A stretch of 64,000 nt of DNA from Sinorhizobium fredii USDA 205 (GCF_001461695.1 NZ_AUTC01000189.1:186001-250000), one strand, 5' to 3'; counted from the stretch's first letter, positions 56,401-64,000 are shown. Made by a program: numbers and translations. Notes: a model not told the origin generated them from the sequence alone.

Positions 56401-56919
56401 CAGGCCGGAAATGCCGGCCGCCTCTTCGAGCAATTGCCGGCGTGCCTGGGGCTTGGCGGCGATCAACTCGCCGATCCGCCCCTGCCCGACCATCGACGGC
56501 GAACGGGCGCCGGTCGAGGCGTCGGCGAAGAGCAACTGGACGTCCTTTGCCCGCGCCTCCTTGCCGTTGATCCGGTAGACCGATCCCTGCTCGCGTTCGA
56601 TGCGGCGCGTCACCTGGATCTCGTCGCTGTCGTTGAAGGCGGCCGGCGCGGTGCGGTCGCCATTGTCGAGGTAAAGGCCGACTTCGGCGGTGTTGCGCGC
56701 CGGCCGGTTGCCCGACCCGGAAAAGATCACGTCGTCCATGCCGGAGGCGCGCATGTTCTTGTACGAGTTCTCGCCCATCACCCAGCGCAGCGCCTCGACG
56801 AGGTTCGACTTGCCGCAGCCGTTCGGTCCGACGACGCCGGTCAAGCCCCGTTCGATGATGAATTCCGTCGGTTCGACGAAGGACTTGAAGCCGAGCAGGC
56901 GAAGCTTGTTGAACTTCAC
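53458..56919 (-). CDS. smc: Chromosome segregation protein SMC
   Basis: 1,153 residues from GTG 56919, where the SMC start FNKLRLLGFKSFVEPTEF begins; the longer open frame upstream runs into a palindromic repeat and is rejected. Walker A GPNGCGKSNLVEALRWVMGE, QGRIGELIAAKPQARRQLLE (lid region), coiled coils to about residue 505, hinge about 506-630, second coiled coil, then the signature LLSGGEQALTAMALIF and Walker B PICVLDEVDAPLDDHNVERY. SMC with ScpA/ScpB compacts and segregates chromosomes. Confidence 0.97.
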   Translation of the reverse strand: MKFNKLRLLGFKSFVEPTEFIIERGLTGVVGPNGCGKSNLVEALRWVMGENSYKNMRASGMDDVIFSGSGNRPARNTAEVGLYLDNGDRTAPAAFNDSDEIQVTRRIEREQGSVYRINGKEARAKDVQLLFADASTGARSPSMVGQGRIGELIAAKPQARRQLLEEAAGISGLHSRRHEAELRLKAAETNLERLDDVTSQLESQIESLKRQSRQANRFKMLSAEIRRHEAILLHIRWVQAKEAEAEATSQLNQITALVAEKAQAQMEAAKHQAIASLKLPELRENEAKLAAALQRLQIARAQLEEDAGRILRRRDELQRRLSQLAEDIAREERLVADNAGILARLDEEEEELREVLAEADDRAAAARERLEEASEKLSDSEADLARLTAERAEAQAARNQLDRTLRDLSERQARLVRQLSDQARDLEGLDRQMAALPDPHEKQGQVEAAEAALEEAEAVVVAVEESLAEARAEEAATRPPVDQARARLNGIETEARTIRRMLEASGASDYPAVVEDMQVERGFETALGAALGDDLESPLEQAAASHWRMPGDHADDPALPSGALPLSDYVSAPEALRRTLRQIGIVQSETEAERLLPLLRSGQRLVTKEGAVWRWDGHVTGSEAPSAAALRLAQKNRLSELEAEAEDAAEALRQAEADLAAAGARIRAEDERLRLSRDAQRMISRQLAEARDALVAAERASGDLARRRAVLAETKLQLEGQVEEAAEQIEAANDALADAPDLAELELRLRTRTADVAADRAAVAEARATHDGLARENEARLRRLSAIAGERETWRARASSAEEHIATLRDREAEAREEVEELIDAPDEFEDKRRALMNELQKAEMARRQAADILAEAETRQREADRLAATALSELAEVREKRGRAEERLVSARERRVEIEARILEALSCPPHEAMRLTGLAVDAALPDMRAIERELERLKIERERLGAVNLRADEEQKELSERLAALLKERDDVIEAIRKLRGAIQNLNREGRERLIAAFDVVNVQFQRLFTHLFGGGTAELQLIESDDPLEAGLEILARPPGKKPQTMTLLSGGEQALTAMALIFAVFLTNPAPICVLDEVDAPLDDHNVERYCNLMDEMAASTQTRFIIITHNPITMARMNRLFGVTMAEQGVSQLVSVDLQTAERLREAV

Positions 56920-56985
56920 GGGCGGCACGCTGGGGTGGACGGCGTGTATACGTACCCCCCCTTGCGCTGTGCGCCGGCAGCGCTG

Positions 56986-57034
56986 TACCCCCCTCTGTCC
57001 TGCCGGGCATCTCCCCCACAAGGGGGGAGATTGG
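56986..57034. repeat. Palindromic repeat, left arm of an inverted pair
   Basis: A 49-base unit starting TACCCCCCTCTG and including CTGCCGGGCATCTCCCCC-ACA-AGGGGGGAGAT. Its near-exact reverse complement (3 mismatches) lies at 57138-57186. Read as protein in one frame it gives the PLCPAGHLPH-like string common in rhizobial repeat-derived open frames. Confidence 0.75.
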
Positions 57035-57137
57035 CCAGAAGCACGGCTTTCCGCGACATCAAGGTCGCAGATGCCGGAACTGCCGGAGTGATCGATCTAA
57101 GCGGGAGGTGATTGGTTGAACGGAACATTGCCGCTTG

Positions 57138-57186
57138 CCGATCTCCCCCCATGTGGGGGAGATGCCCGGCAGGGCAGAGGGGGGTA
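57138..57186. repeat. Palindromic repeat, right arm of an inverted pair
   Basis: Reverse complement of the unit at 56986-57034 with three mismatches, separated from it by 103 bases without a recognisable gene. The pair sits between smc and the DUF559 gene, both on the minus strand, and could form a cruciform. Confidence 0.75.
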
Positions 57187-57199
57187 AGCCACGAGCGCC

Positions 57200-57571
57200 T
57201 CACTCGAAAGCCTCCTTCCCGATCACCCGCACGATATGCTCGCAAACATTGTCGATGTCGCGCAGCACATCATCATTCCAGAACCGCAAAACCGTCCGAC
57301 CATCCGCCTCAAGACGTTGGGTACGCCGCCTATCGTAATCGGCATCTCCCGCTCTTGCATGATGCGAGCCGTCGACCTCGACGATCAGACGATGCGTCGC
57401 GCAGGCAAAATCGACGACGTAACCAGCAATTGGCACCTGCCGACGAAAACCAAGGCCCGTCAGTCGATGCGCGCGCAATTCGTTCCAGAGCTTGAGCTCT
57501 GCATCCGTCATCGCACTTCGCATGCGGCGAGCATTGGCACGAGCTTTCGGCGGGATGTCAGCGTGAGGCAT
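57200..57571 (-). CDS. DUF559 (Vsr-like nuclease fold) protein
   Basis: 123 residues from ATG 57571 (GAGG upstream; the open frame extends 48 bases further without better support). DUF559 pattern: ARRMRSAMTDAELKLWNELR, then HRLTGLGFRRQVPIAGYVVD, FACATHRLIVEVDGSHH and TVLRFWNDDVLRDID. The E-x-D in VEVDGSHH corresponds to the catalytic acidic residues of the Vsr/restriction-endonuclease fold. Its biological role is unknown. Confidence 0.85.
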   Translation of the reverse strand: MPHADIPPKARANARRMRSAMTDAELKLWNELRAHRLTGLGFRRQVPIAGYVVDFACATHRLIVEVDGSHHARAGDADYDRRRTQRLEADGRTVLRFWNDDVLRDIDNVCEHIVRVIGKEAFE

Positions 57572-57604
57572 AAGTCGACCTCGCCTGCTGCAAGCACCGA
57601 ACAA

Positions 57605-57639
57605 GAAAAACGGGCGCACGGCTGCGGCCGTCGCCCGTC
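57605..57639 (-). terminator. Intrinsic terminator of the DsbA-like gene
   Basis: On the minus strand, ACGGGCG (57633-57639) pairs with CGCCCGT (57611-57617) around a C/G-rich inner stem, followed by TTTTCTT, 19 bases past the DsbA-like stop. Confidence 0.75.
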
Positions 57640-57657
57640 TTCAGGAAAAGCGAAGGA

Positions 57658-58467
57658 TCAGAGCTTGCTGTCGATGAGGGCCGACAGAACGTCAACCGAC
57701 ATGTCCCCCGAATAGTGCTCGCCGTTCACGAAAAAGGTCGGCGTCGATTTCACCCCGAACTCCTTGGCGCCGCGCTGCATGACTGCGTTCACATCATCCA
57801 GAAGTTTTTGGTTCGTCAAGCAGGCCTCGAAGCTCTCCTGTGTAAAACCGGCGAGTTTCGACATCTGCAGCAGTGCGTCGCGGCCGTTTTCCGCGGCGGC
57901 CCACTGTTCCTGCTGCTTGAACAGCATGGAGATCATCGGGAAATATTGTCCCTCCGGGGCGCAACGCGCCAGCATGAAGGCGGCCGCGGCGCGCGGGTCG
58001 AAGGGGAATTCGCGCACGATGAAGCGCACTTTGCCGCTGTCGACATATTTCGCCTTGATGGCATCGAAGGTCTTGTTGTGGAAGTTGGCGCAGTGCGGGC
58101 AGGTCATCGACATGTATTCGACAATCGTCACCGGCGCATTGGCTTCGCCCAGTGCCATTTCCGGCAGCGCGCCGGGCTCCATCAGCTTCTGCACGTCGAC
58201 GCTGCCTTCCGACTGCGGCAGCTCAGCCTTGGCAGCCGGGGCGGAAGCCTGAGCGACCTCGGTGCCGGCGGGCTTTGCCTGGCTGGCGGCCGGCGTTGCT
58301 GTCGTGGAAGCGGTGGTGGTTGCGTCTGCGCTCGCCGACGTTTCGGCCGGCGCCTTGGAAGCCGCCTCCTTCTTCTCTTCGCTGCAGGCGGCAAGCACCA
58401 GGGCGATCGCGGCGATGGCGACGCCACTCAGCAGGCGTTTCGGAAGGCTCGTTTCGGAAGCGGACAT
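57658..58467 (-). CDS. DsbA-family thioredoxin-like lipoprotein
   Basis: 269 residues from ATG 58467. The signal peptide ends in LVLAACSEE, a lipobox, so the protein is probably anchored in the inner or outer membrane facing the periplasm. An Ala/Thr/Lys-rich linker (residues about 35-75) follows. The DsbA-like domain starts near 90 with the redox motif MTCPHCANFH and has KSTPTFFVNGEHYSG (cis-Pro) near the C terminus. It likely oxidises or isomerises disulfides in exported proteins. It is transcribed in the same direction as the DciA-like gene upstream. Confidence 0.88.
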   Translation of the reverse strand: MSASETSLPKRLLSGVAIAAIALVLAACSEEKKEAASKAPAETSASADATTTASTTATPAASQAKPAGTEVAQASAPAAKAELPQSEGSVDVQKLMEPGALPEMALGEANAPVTIVEYMSMTCPHCANFHNKTFDAIKAKYVDSGKVRFIVREFPFDPRAAAAFMLARCAPEGQYFPMISMLFKQQEQWAAAENGRDALLQMSKLAGFTQESFEACLTNQKLLDDVNAVMQRGAKEFGVKSTPTFFVNGEHYSGDMSVDVLSALIDSKL

Positions 58468-58589
58468 GGAGGGGACCCGTGTTCTAGGAGGGGAAAATAA
58501 AAGTGCGATTTCGATAACTTGCTCGATGCAAGGCGACAAGGGGTGGCGCTTCAACTGAATTCAAAGAATTGTGACCCCTTGATGGTGAA

Positions 58590-59096
58590 TTACTTTCGGC
58601 GCTCGGACAGGACGGCAGTGCCGAGCCGCTTCAGTGCGGTCTTCAGCGCCTCGCTTTCGATGCCTTCGACCATGGTGTCGAGCCGGCGGGCCGGTTCGCC
58701 CGTCAGCGGTCCCGGCCGGCGATAGGGCTTCGGCGGCGCGGCGACCGGCTTCTGGACGATGCGCAACTGGCCGATCGCATAAAAGCCGAAGAAGCCATTG
58801 ATGCGCTGGATCAGTTCGCCCTGGGCGTGCGTCAGGAACAGCGCCCTGGCGCCTTCACAGGCGACCGTCAGCACGCCCGGCTGGTAGCCGCCATCGCTGC
58901 CGATCTCGGAGCCGCGGCGCGGCCAGGCGATCTTTTCGGGTCGCGTGCAATCGGCAAATTCCGCCCCGGCAATCTCGTCCCAGGAGCCGAGCAGCATCGT
59001 GTTGATGCCGGCGCGCTTGGCGAGCACCGGATCGATCAGTCCGTTCGCAACCTCGCTGATCTGGACAACGCCCTTGCGGGATTTCGCTTCACTCAC
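58590..59096 (-). CDS. DUF721/DciA-like protein
   Basis: 168 residues from a GTG at 59096. The DUF721 core is VVQISEVANGLIDPVLAKRA, TMLLGSWDEIAGAEFADCTR and LTVACEGARALFLTHAQGEL. DciA proteins load the replicative helicase in bacteria lacking DnaC/DnaI; the alphaproteobacterial forms are longer and less studied, so the role is inferred. Divergent from mutY: the two starts are 91 bases apart. Confidence 0.8.
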   Translation of the reverse strand: MSEAKSRKGVVQISEVANGLIDPVLAKRAGINTMLLGSWDEIAGAEFADCTRPEKIAWPRRGSEIGSDGGYQPGVLTVACEGARALFLTHAQGELIQRINGFFGFYAIGQLRIVQKPVAAPPKPYRRPGPLTGEPARRLDTMVEGIESEALKTALKRLGTAVLSERRK

Positions 59097-59187
59097 CGAT
59101 AGAGACTTTCTGTTCGCAATTCCGATCGAGCCTTGAAGCTCGGGCAGGCGTCGGCCAAGTATAGGCCGGAAAAGGACTCCCCGGCAA

Positions 59188-60276
59188 ATGACGCTCAACA
59201 CCCTGAAGGCGACCGAAGCCGCCCCCCTTCTGCTCGACTGGTACGATCGCCACCATCGCGACCTGCCTTGGCGCGTCTCGCCGCCGATGGCGGCTCGCGG
59301 CGCCGTTGCCGACCCCTACCATGTCTGGCTCTCCGAAGTCATGCTGCAACAGACCACGGTGCAGGCGGTGAAGGCCTATTTCGACAAGTTTCTGGGGCTC
59401 TGGCCGACAGTGGAAGACTTAGCCGCAGCCGACACCGAGGACGTGATGAAGGCCTGGGCCGGGCTCGGCTACTACGCCCGGGCGCGCAACCTGAAGAAAT
59501 GCGCCGAGGCTGTGGCGCGCGAGCACGGCGGCCGCTTTCCAGATACCGAAGAGGGACTGAAATCGCTTCCCGGCGTCGGCGACTATACGGCCGCAGCAAT
59601 TGCGGCAATCGCTTTCAATCGGCAGAGTGCGGTTCTCGACGGCAATGTCGAGCGCGTCATGTCCCGCCTTCATGCGATCGAAACGCCGCTGCCTGCCGCC
59701 AAGCCGGAGATGCGACGGCTGGTCTCGGAACTGACGCCCTCCGACCGGCCGGGTGATTTTGCCCAGGCAATGATGGACCTCGGCGCCACGATCTGTACGC
59801 CGAAGCGTCCCGCTTGCTCGCTCTGTCCCTTCCGAGCGAACTGTCGGGCTCTCACCGTCGCCGACCCGGAGACCTTCCCGCGAAAGACGGCCAGGAAGGA
59901 AAGGCCGCTACGCCTCGGTGCCGCCTTCGTCGCAATTGACCGGTCCGACGCCGTCTATCTGCGCAAGCGCGCGGATTCCGGGCTGCTTGGCGGCATGACG
60001 GAAGTTCCGGGCACCGATTGGACGGCGCGCCGCGATGGCGAGACCTCGATCGAAGCTCGGCCCTTCGCTGCCGTTTGGGAGGCCTGCGGCACGGTCACCC
60101 ATGTCTTCACCCATTTCGAGCTGCGCCTGTCGGTCTATCGCGCCGAGGTCACGCACGCAGTCGCAACCTCCGACGGCTGGTGGGAGCCGATCGCCTCGCT
60201 GAGGGCGCAGGCGCTACCGAGCGTCATGAAAAAAGCAATCACCCAGGCTATACCGCACGCGTTCAAAGCCGTGTAA
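59188..60276 (+). CDS. mutY: A/G-specific adenine DNA glycosylase MutY
   Basis: 362 residues. Catalytic Glu in WLSEVMLQQTTVQAVKAYF, helix-hairpin-helix LPGVGDYTAAAIAAIAF with the catalytic Asp in VLDGNVERVMSRL, and a [4Fe-4S] cluster C-x6-C-x2-C-x5-C in CTPKRPACSLCPFRANC. The C-terminal MutT-like domain (about 225-355) recognises 8-oxoG. It removes adenine mispaired with 8-oxoguanine. Divergent from the DciA-like gene; the HAD gene follows 56 bases later. Confidence 0.96.
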   Translation: MTLNTLKATEAAPLLLDWYDRHHRDLPWRVSPPMAARGAVADPYHVWLSEVMLQQTTVQAVKAYFDKFLGLWPTVEDLAAADTEDVMKAWAGLGYYARARNLKKCAEAVAREHGGRFPDTEEGLKSLPGVGDYTAAAIAAIAFNRQSAVLDGNVERVMSRLHAIETPLPAAKPEMRRLVSELTPSDRPGDFAQAMMDLGATICTPKRPACSLCPFRANCRALTVADPETFPRKTARKERPLRLGAAFVAIDRSDAVYLRKRADSGLLGGMTEVPGTDWTARRDGETSIEARPFAAVWEACGTVTHVFTHFELRLSVYRAEVTHAVATSDGWWEPIASLRAQALPSVMKKAITQAIPHAFKAV

Positions 60277-60332
60277 AGCAGGGTCGCCTCACCGGCCGGT
60301 CGCTCAAGTCTATAATCGTTCAGGAATCGCCA

Positions 60333-60995
60333 ATGAGCAGCGTCGACATCCGCCATATCGTTTTCGACATCGGCAAGGTGCTAATTCATTACGATCCGCA
60401 GATCCCCTACTCCCGGATCATCCCGGACGAGGCGGAACGCAACTGGTTCTTCGCCAATGTCTGCACGCATGATTGGAACATCGAGCAGGACCGCGGCCGT
60501 CCCTGGGAGGAGGCAGAGACGCTGCTGATCCGCGACTATCCAGAGCACGAGGAGCAGATCCGGGCCTTCCGCCTCCACTGGCACGAAATGGTGCCGCATG
60601 CCTATCCGGAGACGGTCTCGCTGCTCGAGCGCCTGATTGCCGAAGGCCGTGACGTGACGATGCTCACCAATTTCGCTTCCGACACGTTCCGCGAGGCGCA
60701 GAAGCGCTTTCCCTTCCTTACCCTGCCGCGCGGCGTCACAGTTTCCGGCGACGTCGGGCTGATCAAGCCGGACATCGAAATCTATAGGACGCACGCCCGA
60801 ACCTTCGGCCTGGAACCGGCGGCGACGATCTTCATCGACGACAGCCTGGCGAATGTTGAAGCCGCCCGGGCGGCCGGCTGGCATGCCATCCATTTTACCG
60901 ATGCGCGCGTGCTAAGGGCCGATCTGGTAGCCTATGGCGTGCAACCGCTAGGCGATCTAGACGACCCGGGTCTGGCAGTGGCAACCCGGGCCTGA
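60333..60995 (+). CDS. HAD-superfamily hydrolase (subfamily IA, YihX-like)
   Basis: 220 residues from ATG 60333 (CAGGA upstream). Nucleophile Asp in IVFDIGKVLIHYDP; motif II TMLTNFAS; motif III lysine in GLIKPDIEIY; motif IV FIDDSLANVEAARAAGW. The FDIGKVLI form, lacking the second motif I Asp, resembles YihX-type sugar phosphatases. The substrate is unknown. It follows mutY on the same strand. Confidence 0.82.
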   Translation: MSSVDIRHIVFDIGKVLIHYDPQIPYSRIIPDEAERNWFFANVCTHDWNIEQDRGRPWEEAETLLIRDYPEHEEQIRAFRLHWHEMVPHAYPETVSLLERLIAEGRDVTMLTNFASDTFREAQKRFPFLTLPRGVTVSGDVGLIKPDIEIYRTHARTFGLEPAATIFIDDSLANVEAARAAGWHAIHFTDARVLRADLVAYGVQPLGDLDDPGLAVATRA

Positions 60996-61124
60996 TTGTG
61001 TGGCCCTGGCCGCCGAGCCGCTGCGCGAATTCACGAAAACGCCGCAATCGGTTCACCCGCCATTCAGCTTCATTGCTCCATGATCCGCGTTAGATTTCAA
61101 CGCCTTCGGTAACAGGGTAGAGCA

Positions 61125-62162
61125 ATGGCCACGCGCATTTACGGTACGAACTACGCCGATATCCTCAAGCAGAACAGCTATATCGCCGTCGAGATCTATG
61201 GCTATGACGGCGACGACGACATCTACCTCAACAGGACCGACAGCTACGGCGGATACAACTATGTCGATGCGGGCTACGGCAACGACCTGGTGGTGAACTC
61301 CTACGAAGGCGGCAACGATATCTATATGGGCGCCGGCAACGACATCTATGTCGCCGACATCCGGGCGCGTGACACGAGTTCCTATGACGTCGTCTATGGC
61401 GGCAGCGGCAACGACCGCTTCGAAATCGACGGCTATGGCAGCAACTACTATGGTGAGAGCGGCAACGACACCTTCCTCTCGGCCGGCTTCAACAACTACT
61501 TCAACGGCGGCACCGGCATCGACACGATCAGCTACCAGTTCCAGGACGACTGGAGCTCGGAACGCGGCAAAGGCGTCACGATCGACCTCGGCTACAAATA
61601 TGCGACGACCGGGAGCGGCCGGCGCGAGGACCTGATCAGCATCGAGAATGCCACCGGCACGAATTACGGCCATGACGACATTGCCGGCAGTTCGGCCGCC
61701 AACACGCTGCGCGGGCTTGGCGGCAACGACCTCCTCGAAGGGCTCGGCGGAGACGACTTCCTCGACGGCGGCAGCGGCGCCGACGATCTCTATGGCGGCT
61801 CCGGCGCTGACATCCTGCGCGGCGGCACTGGCTTCGACTATCTGGTCGGCGGCACCGGCACCGACAGCTTCGATTTCAACGCTATCGGCGAATCGGTCGT
61901 CGGCAGCAGGCGCGACGTGATCACCGATTTCCGCCGCTCCGAATACGACGTCATCGACCTTTCGACGATCGACGCGGACACGACCTGGAGCGGCAACCAG
62001 AAGTTCACCTATATCGGCGGCAGCGCCTTTTCGGGAGACGCCGGCCAGTTGAACTTCCGCTCCGGAATCCTCTCGGGCGATGTCAACGGCGATGGCCTTG
62101 CCGACTTCCAGATCAAGGTGAATGGTGTCACCAGCCTCAGGGTCGACGACTTCTTCCTTTGA
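61125..62162 (+). CDS. RTX-repeat calcium-binding protein, likely type I secreted
   Basis: 345 residues. Glycine/aspartate nonapeptide repeats (GGxGxDxLx) are clear at about residues 195-245: LRGLGGNDLLEGLGGDDFLD and GGSGADDLYGGSGADILRGG. The first 190 residues carry degenerate repeats rich in Tyr, Gly, Asn and Asp (GYDGDDDIYLN, GYGNDLVVNSYEGG, GAGNDIYVAD). The C-terminal 100 residues (SFDFNAIGESVVGSRRDVIT to the DDFFL end) look like the serralysin-type secretion end. There is no N-terminal signal peptide, consistent with type I export. No enzymatic domain was recognised. Confidence 0.85.
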   Translation: MATRIYGTNYADILKQNSYIAVEIYGYDGDDDIYLNRTDSYGGYNYVDAGYGNDLVVNSYEGGNDIYMGAGNDIYVADIRARDTSSYDVVYGGSGNDRFEIDGYGSNYYGESGNDTFLSAGFNNYFNGGTGIDTISYQFQDDWSSERGKGVTIDLGYKYATTGSGRREDLISIENATGTNYGHDDIAGSSAANTLRGLGGNDLLEGLGGDDFLDGGSGADDLYGGSGADILRGGTGFDYLVGGTGTDSFDFNAIGESVVGSRRDVITDFRRSEYDVIDLSTIDADTTWSGNQKFTYIGGSAFSGDAGQLNFRSGILSGDVNGDGLADFQIKVNGVTSLRVDDFFL

Positions 62163-62245
62163 GACACCCACCCTTCCTGTGAAGCCCCGTCGCACTCCGC
62201 GGCGGGACTTTGCGTTTGGCGGTGCTCACCTTCCATCTTCCATAC

Positions 62246-62279
62246 AAACGCCCGGAATCCTTGCGGATTCCGGGCGTTT
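62246..62279. terminator. Perfect bidirectional terminator
   Basis: A 15-base perfect stem, AAACGCCCGGAATCC (62246-62260) and its complement (62265-62279), TTGC loop, with A and T runs at the ends, between the convergent RTX and ccrM genes. Confidence 0.85.
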
Positions 62280-62353
62280 AAAGCTCTCCATCCGGGACTG
62301 AAGGTACAAGACCGGAGGGAGCGCCTCTCGAAGACCCAGGCGGAACTGGTTGA

Positions 62354-63484
62354 TCAGTTCAGTTTTGCCAGGTCATTTCGAATGACGGATCTGAGTTCGT
62401 CGATGGGCTTCAGGGAACTCCCCTCTTCGAAATGCCAGAACGTCCATCCGTTGCAGGCGTCGAGCCCCTGAACCTTGGCGCCGAGGCGGTGGATCGAGCC
62501 GGCCTCGCCGCCGGAAGCCAGCGTGCCATCGGCGCGCACGATCGCGCTGTAGCGGCGCTTGGCATCGGTTAGCACCGTGCCGGGCCTGATCAGCCCGCTT
62601 TCCACGAGCGTATTGAAAGCCACGCGCGGTTCCGCCTTTTTGCCGGTCATCACCGAAAGCGTGGCCTTGCCGAGCGGCTCGATCGCGGCGATGCGCTCAG
62701 AGGCGGCATCGATATAGTCCTGCTCGCGCTCGATACCGACGAAATGGCGGCCGAGACGCTTGGCAACCGCACCGGTGGTGCCGGAGCCGAAGAAGGGATC
62801 GAGCACGACGTCGCCGGGCTTGGTCGAGGCCATCAGGATGCGGGCAAGCAGCGCTTCCGGCTTCTGCGTCGGATGCACCTTCTTGCCGTCGTCACCCTTC
62901 AGGCGCTCGCCGCCGGAGCAGATCGGAAACAGCCAGTCGGAGCGCATCTGCACGTCGTCGTTTGCCGCCTTCATGGCTTCGTAATTGAAGGTGTAGCCCT
63001 TCGCCTTGGCATTCGGCGTCGCCCAGATCAGCGTTTCATGGGCGTTCTGGAAGCGGCGACCCTTGAAGTTCGGCATTGGGTTGGTCTTGCGCCAGATGAT
63101 GTCGTTCAGGATCCAGAAATGCAGGTCCTGCAGGATCGCGCCGACCCGGAAGATATTGTGATAGGAGCCGATCACCCACAGCGTGCCGGTCGGCTTCAGG
63201 ACGCGGCGGCAGGCCAGCAGCCAGGCGCGTGTGAAGGCGTCATAGGCCTCGAAGGAAGCGAACTGGTCCCATTCATTGTCGACGGCATCGACCAGCGACT
63301 GGTCGGGCCGGTGCAGCATGCCGCCGAGCTGCAGATTATAGGGCGGGTCGGCGAAGACGACATCGACCGAATTGTCGGGAAGCGCGTTCAGCGCGGCCAC
63401 GCAATCCCCCTTGATGATGCTGTCCAGCCAGTTCAGCGGACGGGCGGCGCGGGAGATTTCTGCAAGCGAAACAACTGAAGACAT
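62354..63484 (-). CDS. ccrM: Cell-cycle-regulated GANTC adenine methyltransferase CcrM
   Basis: 376 residues from ATG 63484, the length known for Sinorhizobium CcrM. Catalytic DPPY in VDVVFADPPYNLQLGG comes before the SAM-binding DPFFGSGTTGAVAKRLGRHF, the beta-class order. The C-terminal extension (about 290-376: LTDAKRRYSAIVRADGTLAS, LDACNGWTFWHFE) is required for DNA recognition in CcrM. It methylates adenine in GANTC and is essential or near-essential in many alphaproteobacteria. Two CtrA-like half-sites lie 39-60 bases upstream. Confidence 0.97.
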   Translation of the reverse strand: MSSVVSLAEISRAARPLNWLDSIIKGDCVAALNALPDNSVDVVFADPPYNLQLGGMLHRPDQSLVDAVDNEWDQFASFEAYDAFTRAWLLACRRVLKPTGTLWVIGSYHNIFRVGAILQDLHFWILNDIIWRKTNPMPNFKGRRFQNAHETLIWATPNAKAKGYTFNYEAMKAANDDVQMRSDWLFPICSGGERLKGDDGKKVHPTQKPEALLARILMASTKPGDVVLDPFFGSGTTGAVAKRLGRHFVGIEREQDYIDAASERIAAIEPLGKATLSVMTGKKAEPRVAFNTLVESGLIRPGTVLTDAKRRYSAIVRADGTLASGGEAGSIHRLGAKVQGLDACNGWTFWHFEEGSSLKPIDELRSVIRNDLAKLN

Positions 63485-63522
63485 GGGCAACTCGCAAATA
63501 CGCTTACTCGGACTATACGCTT

Positions 63523-63543
63523 ATGGTTACCGAAGATGGTTAC
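63523..63543 (-). promoter_or_regulatory. Tandem CtrA-like half-sites upstream of ccrM
   Basis: On the minus strand GTAACCAT occurs twice (63536-63543 and 63523-63530), 13 bases apart, one base from the CtrA half-site TTAACCAT. ccrM is a known CtrA target in Caulobacter and rhizobia, which supports the reading. Confidence 0.55.
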
Positions 63544-63596
63544 CAAAGCCTGAAGGCCTTCCGGGAAAATTTGCGTCGTCGCCCATTGCCTCTCGT

Positions 63597-63953
63597 TCAG
63601 GCCGCGTTGTCCCCGTGGCATTGACGGCTGTCCGACGGCGCCTCATGGCGCTCGTTGAGGCCGTAGTCGCGGACAACCGCCGCGATCCTCAAACGATAGT
63701 CGGCGAAGACGCCGTTCCTCCCAGCCGCTTGCGCCGCGCGATGCTCGGCGCCGTTTCGCCACGCCTTCACCGCCTCTTCATCCCGCCAGAAGGAGAGCGA
63801 CAGCAGCTTGTTCGGATCGGCAAGGCTCTGGAAGCGCTCGATCGAGATGAAGCCGTCGATCCCGTCCAGCAGCGGACGCAGGTCGGCGGCAAGGCCGAGA
63901 TAGGTATCGCGTTCGCCCTCGGCCGGCAGGACTTCGAAAATCACCGCGATCAT
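63597..63953 (-). CDS. Antibiotic biosynthesis monooxygenase (ABM) domain protein
   Basis: 118 residues from ATG 63953 (GGAAAGGA upstream; an ATG at 63971 has no ribosome site). The ABM fold is clear: MIAVIFEVLPAEGERDTYLG, LDGIDGFISIERFQSLADPN, KLLSLSFWRDEEAVKAWRNG and AEHRAAQAAGRNGVFADYRL. Proteins of this type are small dimeric oxygenases or isomerases with varied substrates. Nothing about its substrate can be read here. Confidence 0.85.
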   Translation of the reverse strand: MIAVIFEVLPAEGERDTYLGLAADLRPLLDGIDGFISIERFQSLADPNKLLSLSFWRDEEAVKAWRNGAEHRAAQAAGRNGVFADYRLRIAAVVRDYGLNERHEAPSDSRQCHGDNAA

Positions 63954-64000
63954 CGCGTCATTCCTTTCCATGCGGCAGCGAGACGTTTTTCAGGAAGATG

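Noticed and set aside
56920..57245. Minus-strand reading frames containing PLCPAGHLPH-like strings upstream of smc
   Set aside because: Produced by the palindromic repeats at 56986 and 57138, not by a gene.

Overview
The window is a GC-rich, gene-dense stretch of an alphaproteobacterial chromosome, most likely a Sinorhizobium/Ensifer species. Support for this: a betI-betC-betB-betA operon with choline sulfatase, cysH-cysD-cysN with a stand-alone CysN, a CcrM-type GANTC methylase, a 1153-residue SMC, a Rhizobium etli-type asparaginase, and many rhizobial palindromic intergenic repeats. The assignment rests on recognised gene content, not on a database search.

Layout. 1-8.4 kb: small-molecule metabolism genes (two VOC proteins, class IV aminotransferase, Bcr/CflA exporter, Zn-alcohol dehydrogenase, tyrosine phosphatase-like protein, HAD dehalogenase, trans-aconitate methyltransferase, aldo/keto reductase, DUF2267 protein). 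8.6-18.7 kb: HerA-like ATPase, a short PhnA-domain protein, the divergent ohr/ohrR peroxide pair, an L,D-transpeptidase lipoprotein, two glutathione transferases, a LysR regulator, a DUF4198 periplasmic protein behind a Zur-like operator, an asparaginase and a DUF3750 protein. 18.7-22.5 kb: a candidate 23-residue small protein, a quinone oxidoreductase, an EAL-CBS-GGDEF protein and an HdeD-like membrane protein. 22.6-28.1 kb: the bet operon, turning choline-O-sulfate and choline into glycine betaine. 28.1-32.5 kb: a two-gene membrane/periplasmic unit and the sulfate assimilation genes cysHDN. tRNA-Pro(CGG) and tRNA-Gln(UUG) lie at 32.7 and 46.8 kb.

Between the tRNAs, after two small genes, lies a same-strand block (34.2-46.6 kb): a CBS-BON protein, AdhP-like alcohol dehydrogenase, glycogen phosphorylase, phosphoketolase, a stand-alone NdvB-C-terminal-like GH94 phosphorylase split by a one-base frameshift, and a stand-alone glycoamylase-like (PF10091/GH144-type) protein. 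Together they look like a phosphorolytic glucan-to-acetyl-phosphate module, and this is the most interesting part of the window.

47.1-64 kb is housekeeping sequence: cupin, MBL-fold hydrolase, DUF1499 protein, pyruvate phosphate dikinase, SMC, DUF559 nuclease-like protein, DsbA-like lipoprotein, DciA-like protein, MutY, HAD hydrolase, an RTX protein, CcrM and an ABM-domain protein. Intergenic regions are rich in hairpin repeats of several families. I saw no rRNA, CRISPR array, intact insertion sequence, integrase or replication origin.
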